Assembly (NCBI RefSeq): GCF_028369065.1
Contig: NZ_JAQNDA010000001.1
Span: 1 to 64,000 of the forward strand
Direction: 5' to 3'
DNA: 64,000 nucleotides
DNA from: Marinobacter sp. SS21
Lineage (GTDB): Bacteria > Pseudomonadota > Gammaproteobacteria > Pseudomonadales > Oleiphilaceae
Part shown: positions 36,523 through 46,222 of the stretch, in pieces
Position numbering within the stretch: position 1 is the first letter of the stretch
Layout: every line of letters begins with the position of its first letter
Notes under the pieces: generated by a model
The model's database searches: none
What the model was told of the DNA's origin: nothing
What the model saw: the letters and a program-made list of their open reading frames with translations, nothing else
Translations under genes and position numbers: made by a program

Positions 36523-37059
36523 TCAGGAGCTCAGAGTCTCGGCCAGCTTTTTCAGCTTTCCGCGAACAGATGCGTCGATGACCAGATCGCCGGTGCGAAC
36601 CACCACACCACCGATCAGAGACTTGTCCAATGACGCTGCGAGTGACACTTGACGCTGGAGCTTGGTCGACAGTGCCTGGGCGAGCTTCTGCTGCTGTTCG
36701 TCCGACAGCTCGAAAGCTGTGGTAACGTCGATATCAACAGTGCGCTCCAGATCAGCGCGGTACGTGTTGAAGAGCGCCGCAATCTCGGGAAGCAATGCCA
36801 GACGGCGATTCTCGGCAAGAATCGCGAAGAAGTTGCGAATGCCCTCGGACACCTCCAGCTCGGTGGTGGCGAGGATCAGCTCTGCCTTCTTCTGCTCGTC
36901 CGTTCCCGGATTGGCGAGAAGCTGTCGTACTACGTCGTTCGCTGTAATCTGCCCGGCCAGGGTCAGCACTTCAGCCCACTGGGCCAGCTGCTGCTGGTCC
37001 TGTGCGGCCTGAAAAGCAGCCTTGGCGTAAGGGCGGGCCAGCGTTCTCAGTTCTGCCAT
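36523..37059 (-). CDS. atpH: ATP synthase F1 subunit delta
   Basis: The 178-residue peripheral-stalk protein has the helical N-terminal domain ([18 protein letters not shown]) and a C-terminal domain ending in [24 protein letters not shown], a family hallmark. It links alpha subunits to the b dimer. It lies between atpF and atpA. Confidence 0.96.
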   Translation of the reverse strand: MAELRTLARPYAKAAFQAAQDQQQLAQWAEVLTLAGQITANDVVRQLLANPGTDEQKKAELILATTELEVSEGIRNFFAILAENRRLALLPEIAALFNTYRADLERTVDIDVTTAFELSDEQQQKLAQALSTKLQRQVSLAASLDKSLIGGVVVRTGDLVIDASVRGKLKKLAETLSS

Positions 37060-37074
37060 GATGAACCTCGTCGT

Positions 37075-37545
37075 TTACAGTTCTGCTGCCAGCTTTTCCA
37101 GCATCTCGCTGTTCTTGGAGGCATCGACAGAGGTTTCCAGGATCTTCTCGGCACCGGCAACGGCCAGAGCGGCAACTTCTGCACGCAAGGCGTTGCGCGC
37201 CTGATTGCGCTCCTGTTCAATTTCGGCCTTGGCTTGCTCGATCAGCTTGTCACCTTCTTTGCGGGCGTCCTCTTTGGAGGCTTCCACAATCTGGTTGGCA
37301 CGCTTGTTGGCCTGCTCGATCAGAGTAGCGGCCTGCTGCTTCGCTTCACGCAGTTCCTGGGCAGACTTCTCTTGCGCCAGTTCCAGGTCACGCGCGGCAC
37401 GGTCTGAGGCAGCCAGTCCGTCAGCGATCTTCTTTTGACGCTCCTGCAGGGCGGCCATGATCGGCGGCCACACATACTTCATGCAGAAGACAACAAAGAT
37501 AAAGAACGCGATGGCTTGACCGATAATCGTCAAATTAATGTTCAC
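37075..37545 (-). CDS. atpF: ATP synthase F0 subunit b
   Basis: The 156-residue protein has one membrane helix at about residues 5-24 ([22 protein letters not shown]) and a long charged coiled coil rich in Ala, Glu, Lys and Gln, forming the stator stalk. The length matches the family. It lies between atpE and atpH. Confidence 0.96.
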   Translation of the reverse strand: MNINLTIIGQAIAFFIFVVFCMKYVWPPIMAALQERQKKIADGLAASDRAARDLELAQEKSAQELREAKQQAATLIEQANKRANQIVEASKEDARKEGDKLIEQAKAEIEQERNQARNALRAEVAALAVAGAEKILETSVDASKNSEMLEKLAAEL

Positions 37546-37616
37546 GTCTTCACCTCTCGCCTGTTGGTTAGAGAATCAACAAACCGGGGAACACCGTCCC
37601 CGGCATGAAGACTCGA

Positions 37617-37889
<273 letters not shown>

Positions 37890-37953
37890 TTAGTTTTCGG
37901 TTAATGGTTAGGGTTTAAAGCGTTCGTTTACGACAACTCAGTTTCTACTGCAA

Positions 37954-38835
<882 letters not shown>

Positions 38836-38845
38836 TCAGGTCCAG

Positions 38846-39244
38846 TTAATTTCGCTGCGCTCGGCCGTTCGCCAGGAACGGGGCCACCAGATTGGTGACC
38901 AGCATGATCGCAAATGTAAGAAAAAGTGCCGCTACATCAAGCGGTTGAATCCATTTAAACACCATCGTAAAGAGGATGGCGCACAGGATGAGCTTGCCGG
39001 CCTCACCCTGATAAAAAGAGCTCATGATCTGTTTGGCAGCCCGCGCGCCGGAGTAGCGGAATGCCTTAAACGCGAAATAACCGTGGGGAAGCAGAAACAC
39101 AAGGCCTCCCACAAAGGCGGAATAACAGGCAGTCGGGCTCTTGAGTAAAAACGCCAGACTGACGAAAACCAGCACTACGCCCTGGATCAGAAACCAGCGA
39201 GCGATGGGCGGACGGCCGATGCCGCTCGAATGTGCCTTCGTCAT
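38846..39244 (-). CDS. atpI: ATP synthase assembly protein I
   Basis: The 132-residue membrane protein has four hydrophobic helices (WFLIQGVVLVFVSLAFLL; YSAFVGGLVFLLPHGYFAFKAF; the LILCAILFTMVFKW region; VAALFLTFAIMLVTNL). AtpI helps assemble the c-ring and may aid ion supply. The start MTKAHSSGIGRP at 39244 is preferred over an in-frame codon at 39361 that would enter the upstream regulatory region. It is the first gene of the atp operon. Confidence 0.9.
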   Translation of the reverse strand: MTKAHSSGIGRPPIARWFLIQGVVLVFVSLAFLLKSPTACYSAFVGGLVFLLPHGYFAFKAFRYSGARAAKQIMSSFYQGEAGKLILCAILFTMVFKWIQPLDVAALFLTFAIMLVTNLVAPFLANGRAQRN

Positions 39245-39440
39245 GTAAGCCCCGAAAAGTAGCCGCCTTGCGTCGGTGTTGGATACCCATGAAAAAATAC
39301 ACCGCGTACGAGCGCGGCAGATTATATGTTTTCGATCTGCGCGAATCAACAACACCGGCACGGTGGAAACGTCGCTAAGGGCGCGAAAATGCTAGGCTGA
39401 CAGGCCACCCGACACAAATGGGGATGTGATTCTTTTTTCA

Positions 39441-39456
39441 CCACTACATGTAGTGG
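39441..39456. promoter_or_regulatory. 16-bp perfect palindrome upstream of atpI
   Basis: CCACTACATGTAGTGG is a perfect palindrome about 200 nt upstream of atpI, in the gap after parB. It could be an operator for the atp operon or part of the parB terminator region. Confidence 0.4.
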
Positions 39457-39496
39457 TCGGACAGAAAACCGAGACCAAAGACCCCGATCTAAAGTT

Positions 39497-39527
39497 GCAG
39501 CGAGCCGCCGCTACGGGGGCTCGCTGC
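39497..39527 (-). terminator. Terminator-like hairpin after parB
   Basis: Arms GCAGCGAGCC and GGCTCGCTGC (10 bp, perfect) are separated by 11 nt and followed on the minus strand by AACTTTAG. It lies 17 nt beyond the parB stop. The U tract is weak. Confidence 0.5.
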
Positions 39528-39543
39528 CGGGAAACGTCGCCGG

Positions 39544-40431
39544 TTACTGAATATGGCCCAAAATGCCATCCAGCTCGTCCAGCGAACTGTATTCGATCAC
39601 CAGCTTGCCCTTGCCGCGCTCGCCATGGGCGATGGAGACCCGGGCCCCCAGACGCTCGGACAGGTCATCCTGTAGGGCGCGGATATTGGGGTCCAGAGCG
39701 CGAGTTGCTGACGACTTGGGCTGGCTGGCCTCCTGTTGCATCCGGCGGACCAAGGCCTCGGTCTGGCGCACCGACAGCGATTTCGCCACCACCAGGCGCG
39801 CCGCCTGCAGCTGCTGCTCCGGCGGCAAGGTCAGCATGGCGCGACCATGGCCCATCTCCAGATCGCCATGCTCAAGCATAAGACGTACGTCTTCGGTCAA
39901 ACCAATGAGCCGCAACAGGTTGGTGATGGTGGTGCGGGACTTGCCCACCGCCTCGGCCACCTGGGCCTGGGTCAGGCCGAACTCTTCCTGCAGACGCTGC
40001 AGGGCAAAGGCTTCTTCGATCGGGTTGAGGTTTTCCCGCTGGATGTTCTCGATCAGCGCCATAGCGATGGCGGCTTCGTCGGGCACCTCGCGGACGATGG
40101 CGGGAATGCGGTCCAGCTCGGCCATCTGGGTCGCGCGCCAGCGGCGCTCGCCGGCAATCAGCTCGTACCGGCCTTCGTCGATGCGGCGCACCACCACCGG
40201 CTGCATCACGCCCTGCTGACGAATGGAGTCGGCCAGCTCCTGCAGCGCTGTCGGGTCCATGTCACGACGCGGCTGGTAGCGGCCACGCTGGATCAGATCG
40301 ACCGGCAGCTGCCGCAGCTCGCCGTCACGGTCGGCGGCCTCCTGTTCCAGGTTGACCTTGGAGCCGGCCAGCAGCGCGCCCAATCCGCGCTCACCCAATC
40401 CTCGTTTTTTCGCCGCCATGGTGTCTGTCAT
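39544..40431 (-). CDS. parB: Chromosome-partitioning protein ParB
   Basis: The 295-residue CTP-dependent DNA clamp has the ParB/Spo0J N-terminal domain (QLPVDLIQRGRYQPRRDMD; LIAGERRWRATQMA), a helix-turn-helix (LTQAQVAEAVGKSRTTITNLLRL) that reads parS, and a C-terminal dimerisation tail (KGKLVIEYSSLDELDGIL). The start at 40431 or at 40419 (MAAKKRGLGERG) is possible. It follows parA with a 28-nt gap. No parS site was found in the window. Confidence 0.96.
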   Translation of the reverse strand: MTDTMAAKKRGLGERGLGALLAGSKVNLEQEAADRDGELRQLPVDLIQRGRYQPRRDMDPTALQELADSIRQQGVMQPVVVRRIDEGRYELIAGERRWRATQMAELDRIPAIVREVPDEAAIAMALIENIQRENLNPIEEAFALQRLQEEFGLTQAQVAEAVGKSRTTITNLLRLIGLTEDVRLMLEHGDLEMGHGRAMLTLPPEQQLQAARLVVAKSLSVRQTEALVRRMQQEASQPKSSATRALDPNIRALQDDLSERLGARVSIAHGERGKGKLVIEYSSLDELDGILGHIQ

Positions 40432-40459
40432 TCTTCCCGATCAGAGTCAGCCCGCTATC

Positions 40460-41254
40460 TTACACGGCAACCGCCGTCGATGTCTTTGTTGTGCCATGCC
40501 GCCGCACCATTTCCCCGGCCAGGGCCAGATAGGCAATGGCGCCCTTGGAGGCGCGGTCGTACTTCAGCGCCGGCAGACCGTAGCTGGGCGCCTCGGCCAG
40601 ACGCACGTTGCGCGGGATCACCGCCCGGTAGACCTTGTCGCCAAAGTACTCATTGAGCTGGCCGGACACGTCCAGGGTCAGACTGTTGCGGGGGTCGTAC
40701 ATGGTGCGCAGGATGCCTTCCACCTGCAGATTCGGATTCACCGTTTCCTGGATCTGCTCGACGGTATTCATCAGTGCCGCCAGACCTTCCAGCGCGTAAT
40801 ACTCGCACTGCATGGGGATCAGCACCGAATCGGACGCCGACAAGGCGTTAACGGTGAGCAGGCTGAGGGACGGCGGGCAGTCGATCAGGACGTAATCGTA
40901 GTGCTCGCGCACGGTGTTCAGTGCCAGCCGCAGCCGGTGCTCACGGCCGATTTCATTCATCAGCTCCACTTCCGCGGCGGTCAGGTCGCCGTTGGCGCCG
41001 AGCAAATCGTAGCCGGCAGAGTCCACCGCGGCAATGACCTCGGCGGCGGTGGCGCGCTTGGTCAGCAGATCGTAGCCCGACAGCGACAAAGCGTTCTTGT
41101 CGACGCCGCTGCCCATGGTGGCGTTGCCCTGGGGATCCATGTCCACCAGCAGCACCCGGCGCTTGGTAGCGGCGAGGGAGGCTGCCAGGTTGACGCAGGT
41201 CGTGGTCTTACCCACCCCCCCCTTCTGGTTGGTGACCGCAATCACACGCGCCAT
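40460..41254 (-). CDS. parA: Chromosome-partitioning ATPase ParA
   Basis: The 264-residue ParA/Soj ATPase opens with MARVIAVTNQKGGVGKTTTCVNLA, where KGGVGKTT is the deviant Walker A motif, and has YVLIDCPPSLSLLTVNAL (Walker B). With ParB it segregates the origin region. It lies between rsmG and parB. Confidence 0.97.
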   Translation of the reverse strand: MARVIAVTNQKGGVGKTTTCVNLAASLAATKRRVLLVDMDPQGNATMGSGVDKNALSLSGYDLLTKRATAAEVIAAVDSAGYDLLGANGDLTAAEVELMNEIGREHRLRLALNTVREHYDYVLIDCPPSLSLLTVNALSASDSVLIPMQCEYYALEGLAALMNTVEQIQETVNPNLQVEGILRTMYDPRNSLTLDVSGQLNEYFGDKVYRAVIPRNVRLAEAPSYGLPALKYDRASKGAIAYLALAGEMVRRHGTTKTSTAVAV

Positions 41255-41312
41255 GGTTGCCTCCTGTCCTGAAATGCTGGGTTTACGGGTCGTGTTTGAA
41301 TCGTTGTCGGTA

Positions 41313-41987
41313 TCAACTGGCGGCGCCCGGCGACTGCCGCGCCAAGGTCAACAAATGCCGTTCGCCGCTGCAACCGGGCACCGCCAGGGACTGGTGTTGC
41401 ATCACCCGCCAGCCAGCCGGCAGCGCCGACACCTCATCTTCCGGAAACTGGCCTTTCATGGCAAGGAACTCACCATCGTCCGCCAGCAGCGGGCCACACC
41501 AGTTGATCAGGTTGGCGAGCGCGGTGAACGCCCGGCTGGTCACTTGAGCGTAACGCTGATCTGGCTGGCAGTCCTCGGCCCGGCCATGAATCACCACCAG
41601 GTTGTCCAACCCCAGTTCCAGCTTGCACTGGGTCAGGAACCGGGTCTTCTTGCTGTTGCTGTCGAGCAGGGTAAACCGACGCTGGGGAAATACAATGGCC
41701 AACGGGATACCCGGCAGGCCGCCACCAGAGCCAACGTCCAGGACCGCGTCCGCGGTTACGTAAGGTGCAATGCTGAGGCTGTCCAGCAGCTGCCGGGACA
41801 CCATCTCGTCCGGGTTGCGCACCGCGGTCAGGTTGTAGGCGCCGTTCCACTTGGCCAGCAGACCCAGGAACGCCAGCAGGCGCGCCTGGGTCTCGGCATC
41901 GAGTGCCAGCCCCAGCTCGGCGAGGCCACTGGCCAGTTGCTGGCGCCAGCGCGACATCATGGCTTCGGACTTGCTCACATTGGACAT
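41313..41987 (-). CDS. rsmG: 16S rRNA (guanine527-N7) methyltransferase
   Basis: The 224-residue SAM-dependent enzyme contains VLDVGSGGGLPGIPLAIVFP (SAM-binding loop) and TSRAFTALANLINW. It methylates G527 of 16S rRNA; loss gives streptomycin resistance in other bacteria. The ATG overlaps the mnmG stop (TGATG), so translation is coupled. Confidence 0.96.
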   Translation of the reverse strand: MSNVSKSEAMMSRWRQQLASGLAELGLALDAETQARLLAFLGLLAKWNGAYNLTAVRNPDEMVSRQLLDSLSIAPYVTADAVLDVGSGGGLPGIPLAIVFPQRRFTLLDSNSKKTRFLTQCKLELGLDNLVVIHGRAEDCQPDQRYAQVTSRAFTALANLINWCGPLLADDGEFLAMKGQFPEDEVSALPAGWRVMQHQSLAVPGCSGERHLLTLARQSPGAAS

Positions 41988-43873
41988 CAGGCGGACTGCT
42001 TCTTCAGCAGCTCACGTTTCTTGAGGTGTACCAGCAGCTGGGACACCGCCGCCGGCGTTACGCCCTGGATGCGGGACGCCTGGGCGATGGTTTCCGGTCG
42101 CACCGCCTTGAGCTTCTGCTTGATCTCGTTGGACAGGCCACCCACCCCATCGTAATCCAGGTCCACCGGCAGGCGGGTGTTTTCATTACGGCGCAGACGC
42201 TCGATCTCATCGGCCTGGCGGGAGATGTAACCCTCGTACTTGATCTCGATTTCCACCTGCTCGGCCACCGTCGGGTCTTCCGTGCGTTCGCCACCGATCT
42301 CGGCAATCTGTGGATAAGCCATTTCCGGGCGTCGCAACAGTTCCGCCAGCGACTGGTCGCGGGTCAGCGGTTGCTTGAGGTGGCCGTCGGCCACCGCGCC
42401 CTGGTCGGTGTTGGGATGAATCCGGGTGCTCTCCAGGCGCTGACGCTCGGCGGCGATGGCGTCGCGTTTGCGGTTGAAGCGGTCCCAGCGCTCGTCGTCC
42501 ACCAGCCCCAGGCTGCGGCCGCTGTCGGTGAGACGCAAATCGGCGTTGTCTTCCCGCAGGATCAGCCGGTATTCGGCGCGGCTGGTGAACATCCGGTACG
42601 GCTCCGAGGTGCCCATGGTGATCAGGTCGTCCACCAGCACCCCGAGATAGGCTTCGTCCCGGCGGGGGTACCACGGCTCCCGCTGCTGCGCCTGCAGCGC
42701 GGCGTTGATGCCCGCCAGCAGGCCCTGGGCGCCGGCTTCTTCGTAGCCGGTGGTGCCGTTGATCTGACCGGCAAAATACAGGCCCTGGATAAACTTGGTT
42801 TCCAGGGTGTGGCGCAGGTCCTGCGGGTTCAGGTAATCGTACTCGATGGCGTAGCCCGGCCGGGTGATGTGGGCGTTCTCGAAGCCCGGAATCGAACGCA
42901 CCGCCGCCAGCTGAATATCGAACGGCAGGCTGGTGGAGATGCCGTTGGGGTACAGCTCGTGGGTGGTCAGCCCTTCCGGCTCGACGAAGATCTGGTGCGA
43001 ATCCTTGTCGGCAAAGCGGTTAACCTTGTCCTCGATGGACGGACAGTAGCGCGGGCCGACCCCTTCGATGGCGCCGGCAAACATCGGCGAACGGTCAAAG
43101 CCGCTGCGGATGATGTCGTGGGTGCGCTCGGTGGTGCGGGTGACGTAACAGCACACCTGCTCGGGGTGTTCCTCGCGGGAGCCGAGGAACGACATCACCG
43201 GGGTCGGATCGTCGCCCCATTGCTGCTGCATCACCGAGAAATCGACACTGCGGGCGTCGATCCGCGGTGGCGTGCCGGTCTTCAGCCGGCCGACGTTGAA
43301 CGGCAGCTCGCGCAGGCGCTGGGCCAGGGCGTTGGCCGGGGCATCGCCGGCGCGGCCACCGGCGTGATTCTGCATGCCGATGTGGATAACGCCACCGAGG
43401 AAGGTGCCGGTGGTCAGCACCACGGTCTGGGCGTGGAAGCGGATGCCGGTTTGGGTCACCACCCCGGTGACCCGGTCGTTGTCCACAATCAGGTCGTCGG
43501 CGGCCTGCTGGAACAGGGTCAGATTGGGCTGGTTCTCCAGCATCTCGCGGATCGCCGCCTTGTACAGCACCCGGTCGGCCTGGGCCCGGGTCGCCCGCAC
43601 CGCCGGCCCCTTGCGGCTGTTGAGTACCCGGAACTGGATGCCACCACGGTCGGTGGCGCGCGCCATGGCCCCGCCCAGGGCGTCGATTTCCTTGACCAGG
43701 TGACTCTTGCCAATACCACCAATGGCCGGGTTGCACGACATCTGGCCCAGGGTCTCAATGTTGTGGGTCAGCAGCAGCGTCGCCGAACCCATCCGGGCCG
43801 CCGCCAGCGCAGCCTCGGTGCCGGCATGGCCACCACCAATGACAATGACATCGAAACGGGTCGGGAAATCCAC
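41987..43873 (-). CDS. mnmG: tRNA uridine-5-carboxymethylaminomethyl modification enzyme MnmG
   Basis: The 628-residue FAD enzyme has [21 protein letters not shown] near the N-terminus, the [11 protein letters not shown] region, and a C-terminal helical domain ending in [13 protein letters not shown]. With MnmE it modifies the wobble uridine of several tRNAs. GTG at 43873 with GAGGTGA upstream is the start. It begins the mnmG-rsmG-parA-parB run. Its upstream region holds DnaA boxes. Confidence 0.96.
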   Translation of the reverse strand: MDFPTRFDVIVIGGGHAGTEAALAAARMGSATLLLTHNIETLGQMSCNPAIGGIGKSHLVKEIDALGGAMARATDRGGIQFRVLNSRKGPAVRATRAQADRVLYKAAIREMLENQPNLTLFQQAADDLIVDNDRVTGVVTQTGIRFHAQTVVLTTGTFLGGVIHIGMQNHAGGRAGDAPANALAQRLRELPFNVGRLKTGTPPRIDARSVDFSVMQQQWGDDPTPVMSFLGSREEHPEQVCCYVTRTTERTHDIIRSGFDRSPMFAGAIEGVGPRYCPSIEDKVNRFADKDSHQIFVEPEGLTTHELYPNGISTSLPFDIQLAAVRSIPGFENAHITRPGYAIEYDYLNPQDLRHTLETKFIQGLYFAGQINGTTGYEEAGAQGLLAGINAALQAQQREPWYPRRDEAYLGVLVDDLITMGTSEPYRMFTSRAEYRLILREDNADLRLTDSGRSLGLVDDERWDRFNRKRDAIAAERQRLESTRIHPNTDQGAVADGHLKQPLTRDQSLAELLRRPEMAYPQIAEIGGERTEDPTVAEQVEIEIKYEGYISRQADEIERLRRNENTRLPVDLDYDGVGGLSNEIKQKLKAVRPETIAQASRIQGVTPAAVSQLLVHLKKRELLKKQSA

Positions 43874-44254
43874 ACGTCACCTCGAACACAGGGAAAAAAT
43901 TGGGCGGGGAGTATAACGCTTCGCCCCGCAAATTGCAGTCTAAATGTGCAATTTTTAACCAACTCAAGTGTCACCGAGCCATCGATCCACGACAAGGCGG
44001 CCTAGGCTGTCTTTGCAGGCCACCCTGGTCATACTTTGCACAGGCTGTAGATAAATAAAACGGCGTTGTATTTCAGGTGCTTGCTTAACCTTATTCAGAA
44101 AAGTTTTCAATAAAGTTATCCACAGGTGGAATCACTTATTGAACAGCCCCAAAAAACAACTAAGTCACTGTTTTAAAAAATATATACGAAAACCATTCAG
44201 ACCTTATCCGAAATTTATCCCGAATCTTATCCACATCCATCCGCCCCCTGAGCC
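43874..44254. other. AT-rich region with DnaA boxes beside mnmG (candidate origin element)
   Basis: Two perfect DnaA boxes (TTATCCACA) lie at 44116-44124 and 44227-44235, with near-matches TTATCCGAA (44204) and TTATCCCGA (44215), all in the same orientation. AT-rich stretches (TTTTAAAAAATATATA near 44171) lie between them. In enterobacteria oriC sits beside gidA (mnmG). No gene was seen. Confidence 0.55.
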
Positions 44255-46132
44255 TCAACGATGATCGCCGCGCAATTCGCTCACCACCTTATACAGGTGC
44301 TCGGCACTGGCGGCCTCTGCCGATACCGGTTCTGCCGCCAGCAATTCGATGCGGGACCAGAACCGTCGCGGCCAGTGCCCCAGGGCAGGACCGCCGCAAT
44401 GGCTGAAAAAACTGCCCCACAGGCCACGGAGCGCCATCGGCACCACCGGTACCGGCCGTCGTTGCAGGATAACCTCGACGCCGGAACGGAAAGTGTCGAT
44501 ATCGCCGTCCAGGGTCAACTTGCCCTCCGGGAAGATACACACCACATGGCCGGCATCCAGTTCCTCGTCGATACGCTCGAAGGCGCGGTCGTAAATCTCC
44601 GGCACCCGGTTGCGGGAGCCGATCGGGATGGTCTTGGCGAGACGGAAGAAGGCGCCCAGCACCGGGGTCTTGAAGATGCGGTAATCCATCACGAAGCGTA
44701 CCGGCCGGCGCACCGCGCCGGCGATCACCAGCGCATCCATGTAGGTGACGTGGTTGCACACCAGCAACACCGGGCCGTCATCCGGAATTTGGCGCAGGCC
44801 CTGGTGGCGCACCCGGTACACGGTGTGGGACAGCAGCCAGATCACGAACCGCAGCGCGAACTCCGGCACCTGCTGGTAAACAAAGCCCGCCACCACCAGG
44901 TTCATCACCGACAACACCAGGAAGAATTCCGGAATCGACAGGCCGATGATGCCTAACATCAGGATGCCCATCAGCGCGCTGACCACCATGAACAGGGCGT
45001 TGAACACGTTGAGCGCGGCAATGATGCGGGCGCGCTTGTCGGTGGGGGTTTCGTGCTGGACAAAGGCGTACAGCGGCACGATGAACAACCCGCCAAACAC
45101 CCCGATGCCCAGCAGGTCGAGCGCGATGCGGCGGTAGTCGCCGTCGCTCAGGATCACCCACCAGTCGGTCGGCGTGGGTTCGGCAGGCATGTTCAGGTAG
45201 ATATCCAGGCCAAACAGGCTCAGCCCCAGCGAACCGATGGGCACGATCCCCAGTTCCACCCGGTGGCCCGACAACCGTTCGCAGAGGATCGAGCCGACGG
45301 CAATGCCGATGGTGAAGATGGCCAGCAGCAGGGTCACCACGGTTTCATCGCCGGCCAGCTCGGTCTTGGCGAAGTTGGGAAACTGGGTCAGATAGGCGGC
45401 GCCGAGAAACCAGAACCAGGAGATCGCCATGATGCTGAGCAGCACCGAATGGTTCTCCCGCGCCAGCGCCATCAGCCGCCAGGTCTCCTGCAACGGGTTC
45501 AGCCGGACCTTCAGGTCGGCGGCACCGGCGGGGGTGGCCGGCACCCGCCGGGCAATCAGGTAACCGGCGATGGCCATCGCCAGCACCGCCAAGGCGGCAA
45601 TGCGTTCTGGCCGCTCGGCGCCCATGAGCAGCCCGGCCGCCAGGGTCCCCAACAGAATTGCCACGAAGGTGCCCATCTCCACCAAGGCGTTGCCGCCCAC
45701 CAGTTCATCATCTCCCAGCACCTGCGGCAGGATGGCGTATTTCACCGGCCCGAAGAAGGTGGACTGGGTGCCCATCAGGAACAGCAACAGCAGCAACACC
45801 TCGTACCAGCCGAACCACAGGCCCACCGCCGCCATGGCCATGATGACGATTTCCAGCGCCTTGACCCGACGAATCACCAGCGACTTTTCATACTTGTCGG
45901 CGACCTGGCCAGCAATGGCGGAGAACAGGAAGAACGGCAGAATGAACAGGAACGCCGCGAAATTGACCACGATGTCCACCGACAGCCCCAGCAGCCCACC
46001 GGCGCTGTAAGTCACCAGCAACAGCAAAGCGTTCTTGTACAGATTGTCGTTAAACGCGCCAGAGAACTGGGTCAAGAAGAACGGCAGAAAACGCCGTTGC
46101 TTCAGAAGGCGAAACTGGCTGTGCTCGGCCAT
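44255..46132 (-). CDS. MFS transporter fused to a 1-acylglycerol-3-phosphate acyltransferase domain
   Basis: The 625-residue protein has about 12 membrane helices in residues 1-410 (FFLTQFSGAFNDNLYKNALLLLV; GPVKYAILPQVLGDDELVGGNALVE) like lysophospholipid transporter LplT. A PlsC acyltransferase domain (about 425-600) carries NHVTYMDA (HX4D catalytic motif) and FPEGKLTLDGD. It likely flips lysophospholipids inward and re-acylates them. Aas-type relatives have a third acyl-ACP synthetase domain, which is missing here. AAGGA lies 9 nt upstream of the start. Confidence 0.88.
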   Translation of the reverse strand: MAEHSQFRLLKQRRFLPFFLTQFSGAFNDNLYKNALLLLVTYSAGGLLGLSVDIVVNFAAFLFILPFFLFSAIAGQVADKYEKSLVIRRVKALEIVIMAMAAVGLWFGWYEVLLLLLFLMGTQSTFFGPVKYAILPQVLGDDELVGGNALVEMGTFVAILLGTLAAGLLMGAERPERIAALAVLAMAIAGYLIARRVPATPAGAADLKVRLNPLQETWRLMALARENHSVLLSIMAISWFWFLGAAYLTQFPNFAKTELAGDETVVTLLLAIFTIGIAVGSILCERLSGHRVELGIVPIGSLGLSLFGLDIYLNMPAEPTPTDWWVILSDGDYRRIALDLLGIGVFGGLFIVPLYAFVQHETPTDKRARIIAALNVFNALFMVVSALMGILMLGIIGLSIPEFFLVLSVMNLVVAGFVYQQVPEFALRFVIWLLSHTVYRVRHQGLRQIPDDGPVLLVCNHVTYMDALVIAGAVRRPVRFVMDYRIFKTPVLGAFFRLAKTIPIGSRNRVPEIYDRAFERIDEELDAGHVVCIFPEGKLTLDGDIDTFRSGVEVILQRRPVPVVPMALRGLWGSFFSHCGGPALGHWPRRFWSRIELLAAEPVSAEAASAEHLYKVVSELRGDHR

Positions 46133-46222
46133 CGGTAGTTCCTTTACGGTGGGGTCGCCGATACGATGCGATAAAGCGCCTGCCCGCGCAAGTCACCAGA
46201 TCCCTATGTCCATGAAAACCGG

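Noticed and set aside
39544-41254. parS sites near parAB
   Set aside because: No sequence close to TGTTTCACGTGAAACA was seen by eye in this or the origin-proximal regions. A genome search is needed since parS may lie just outside.
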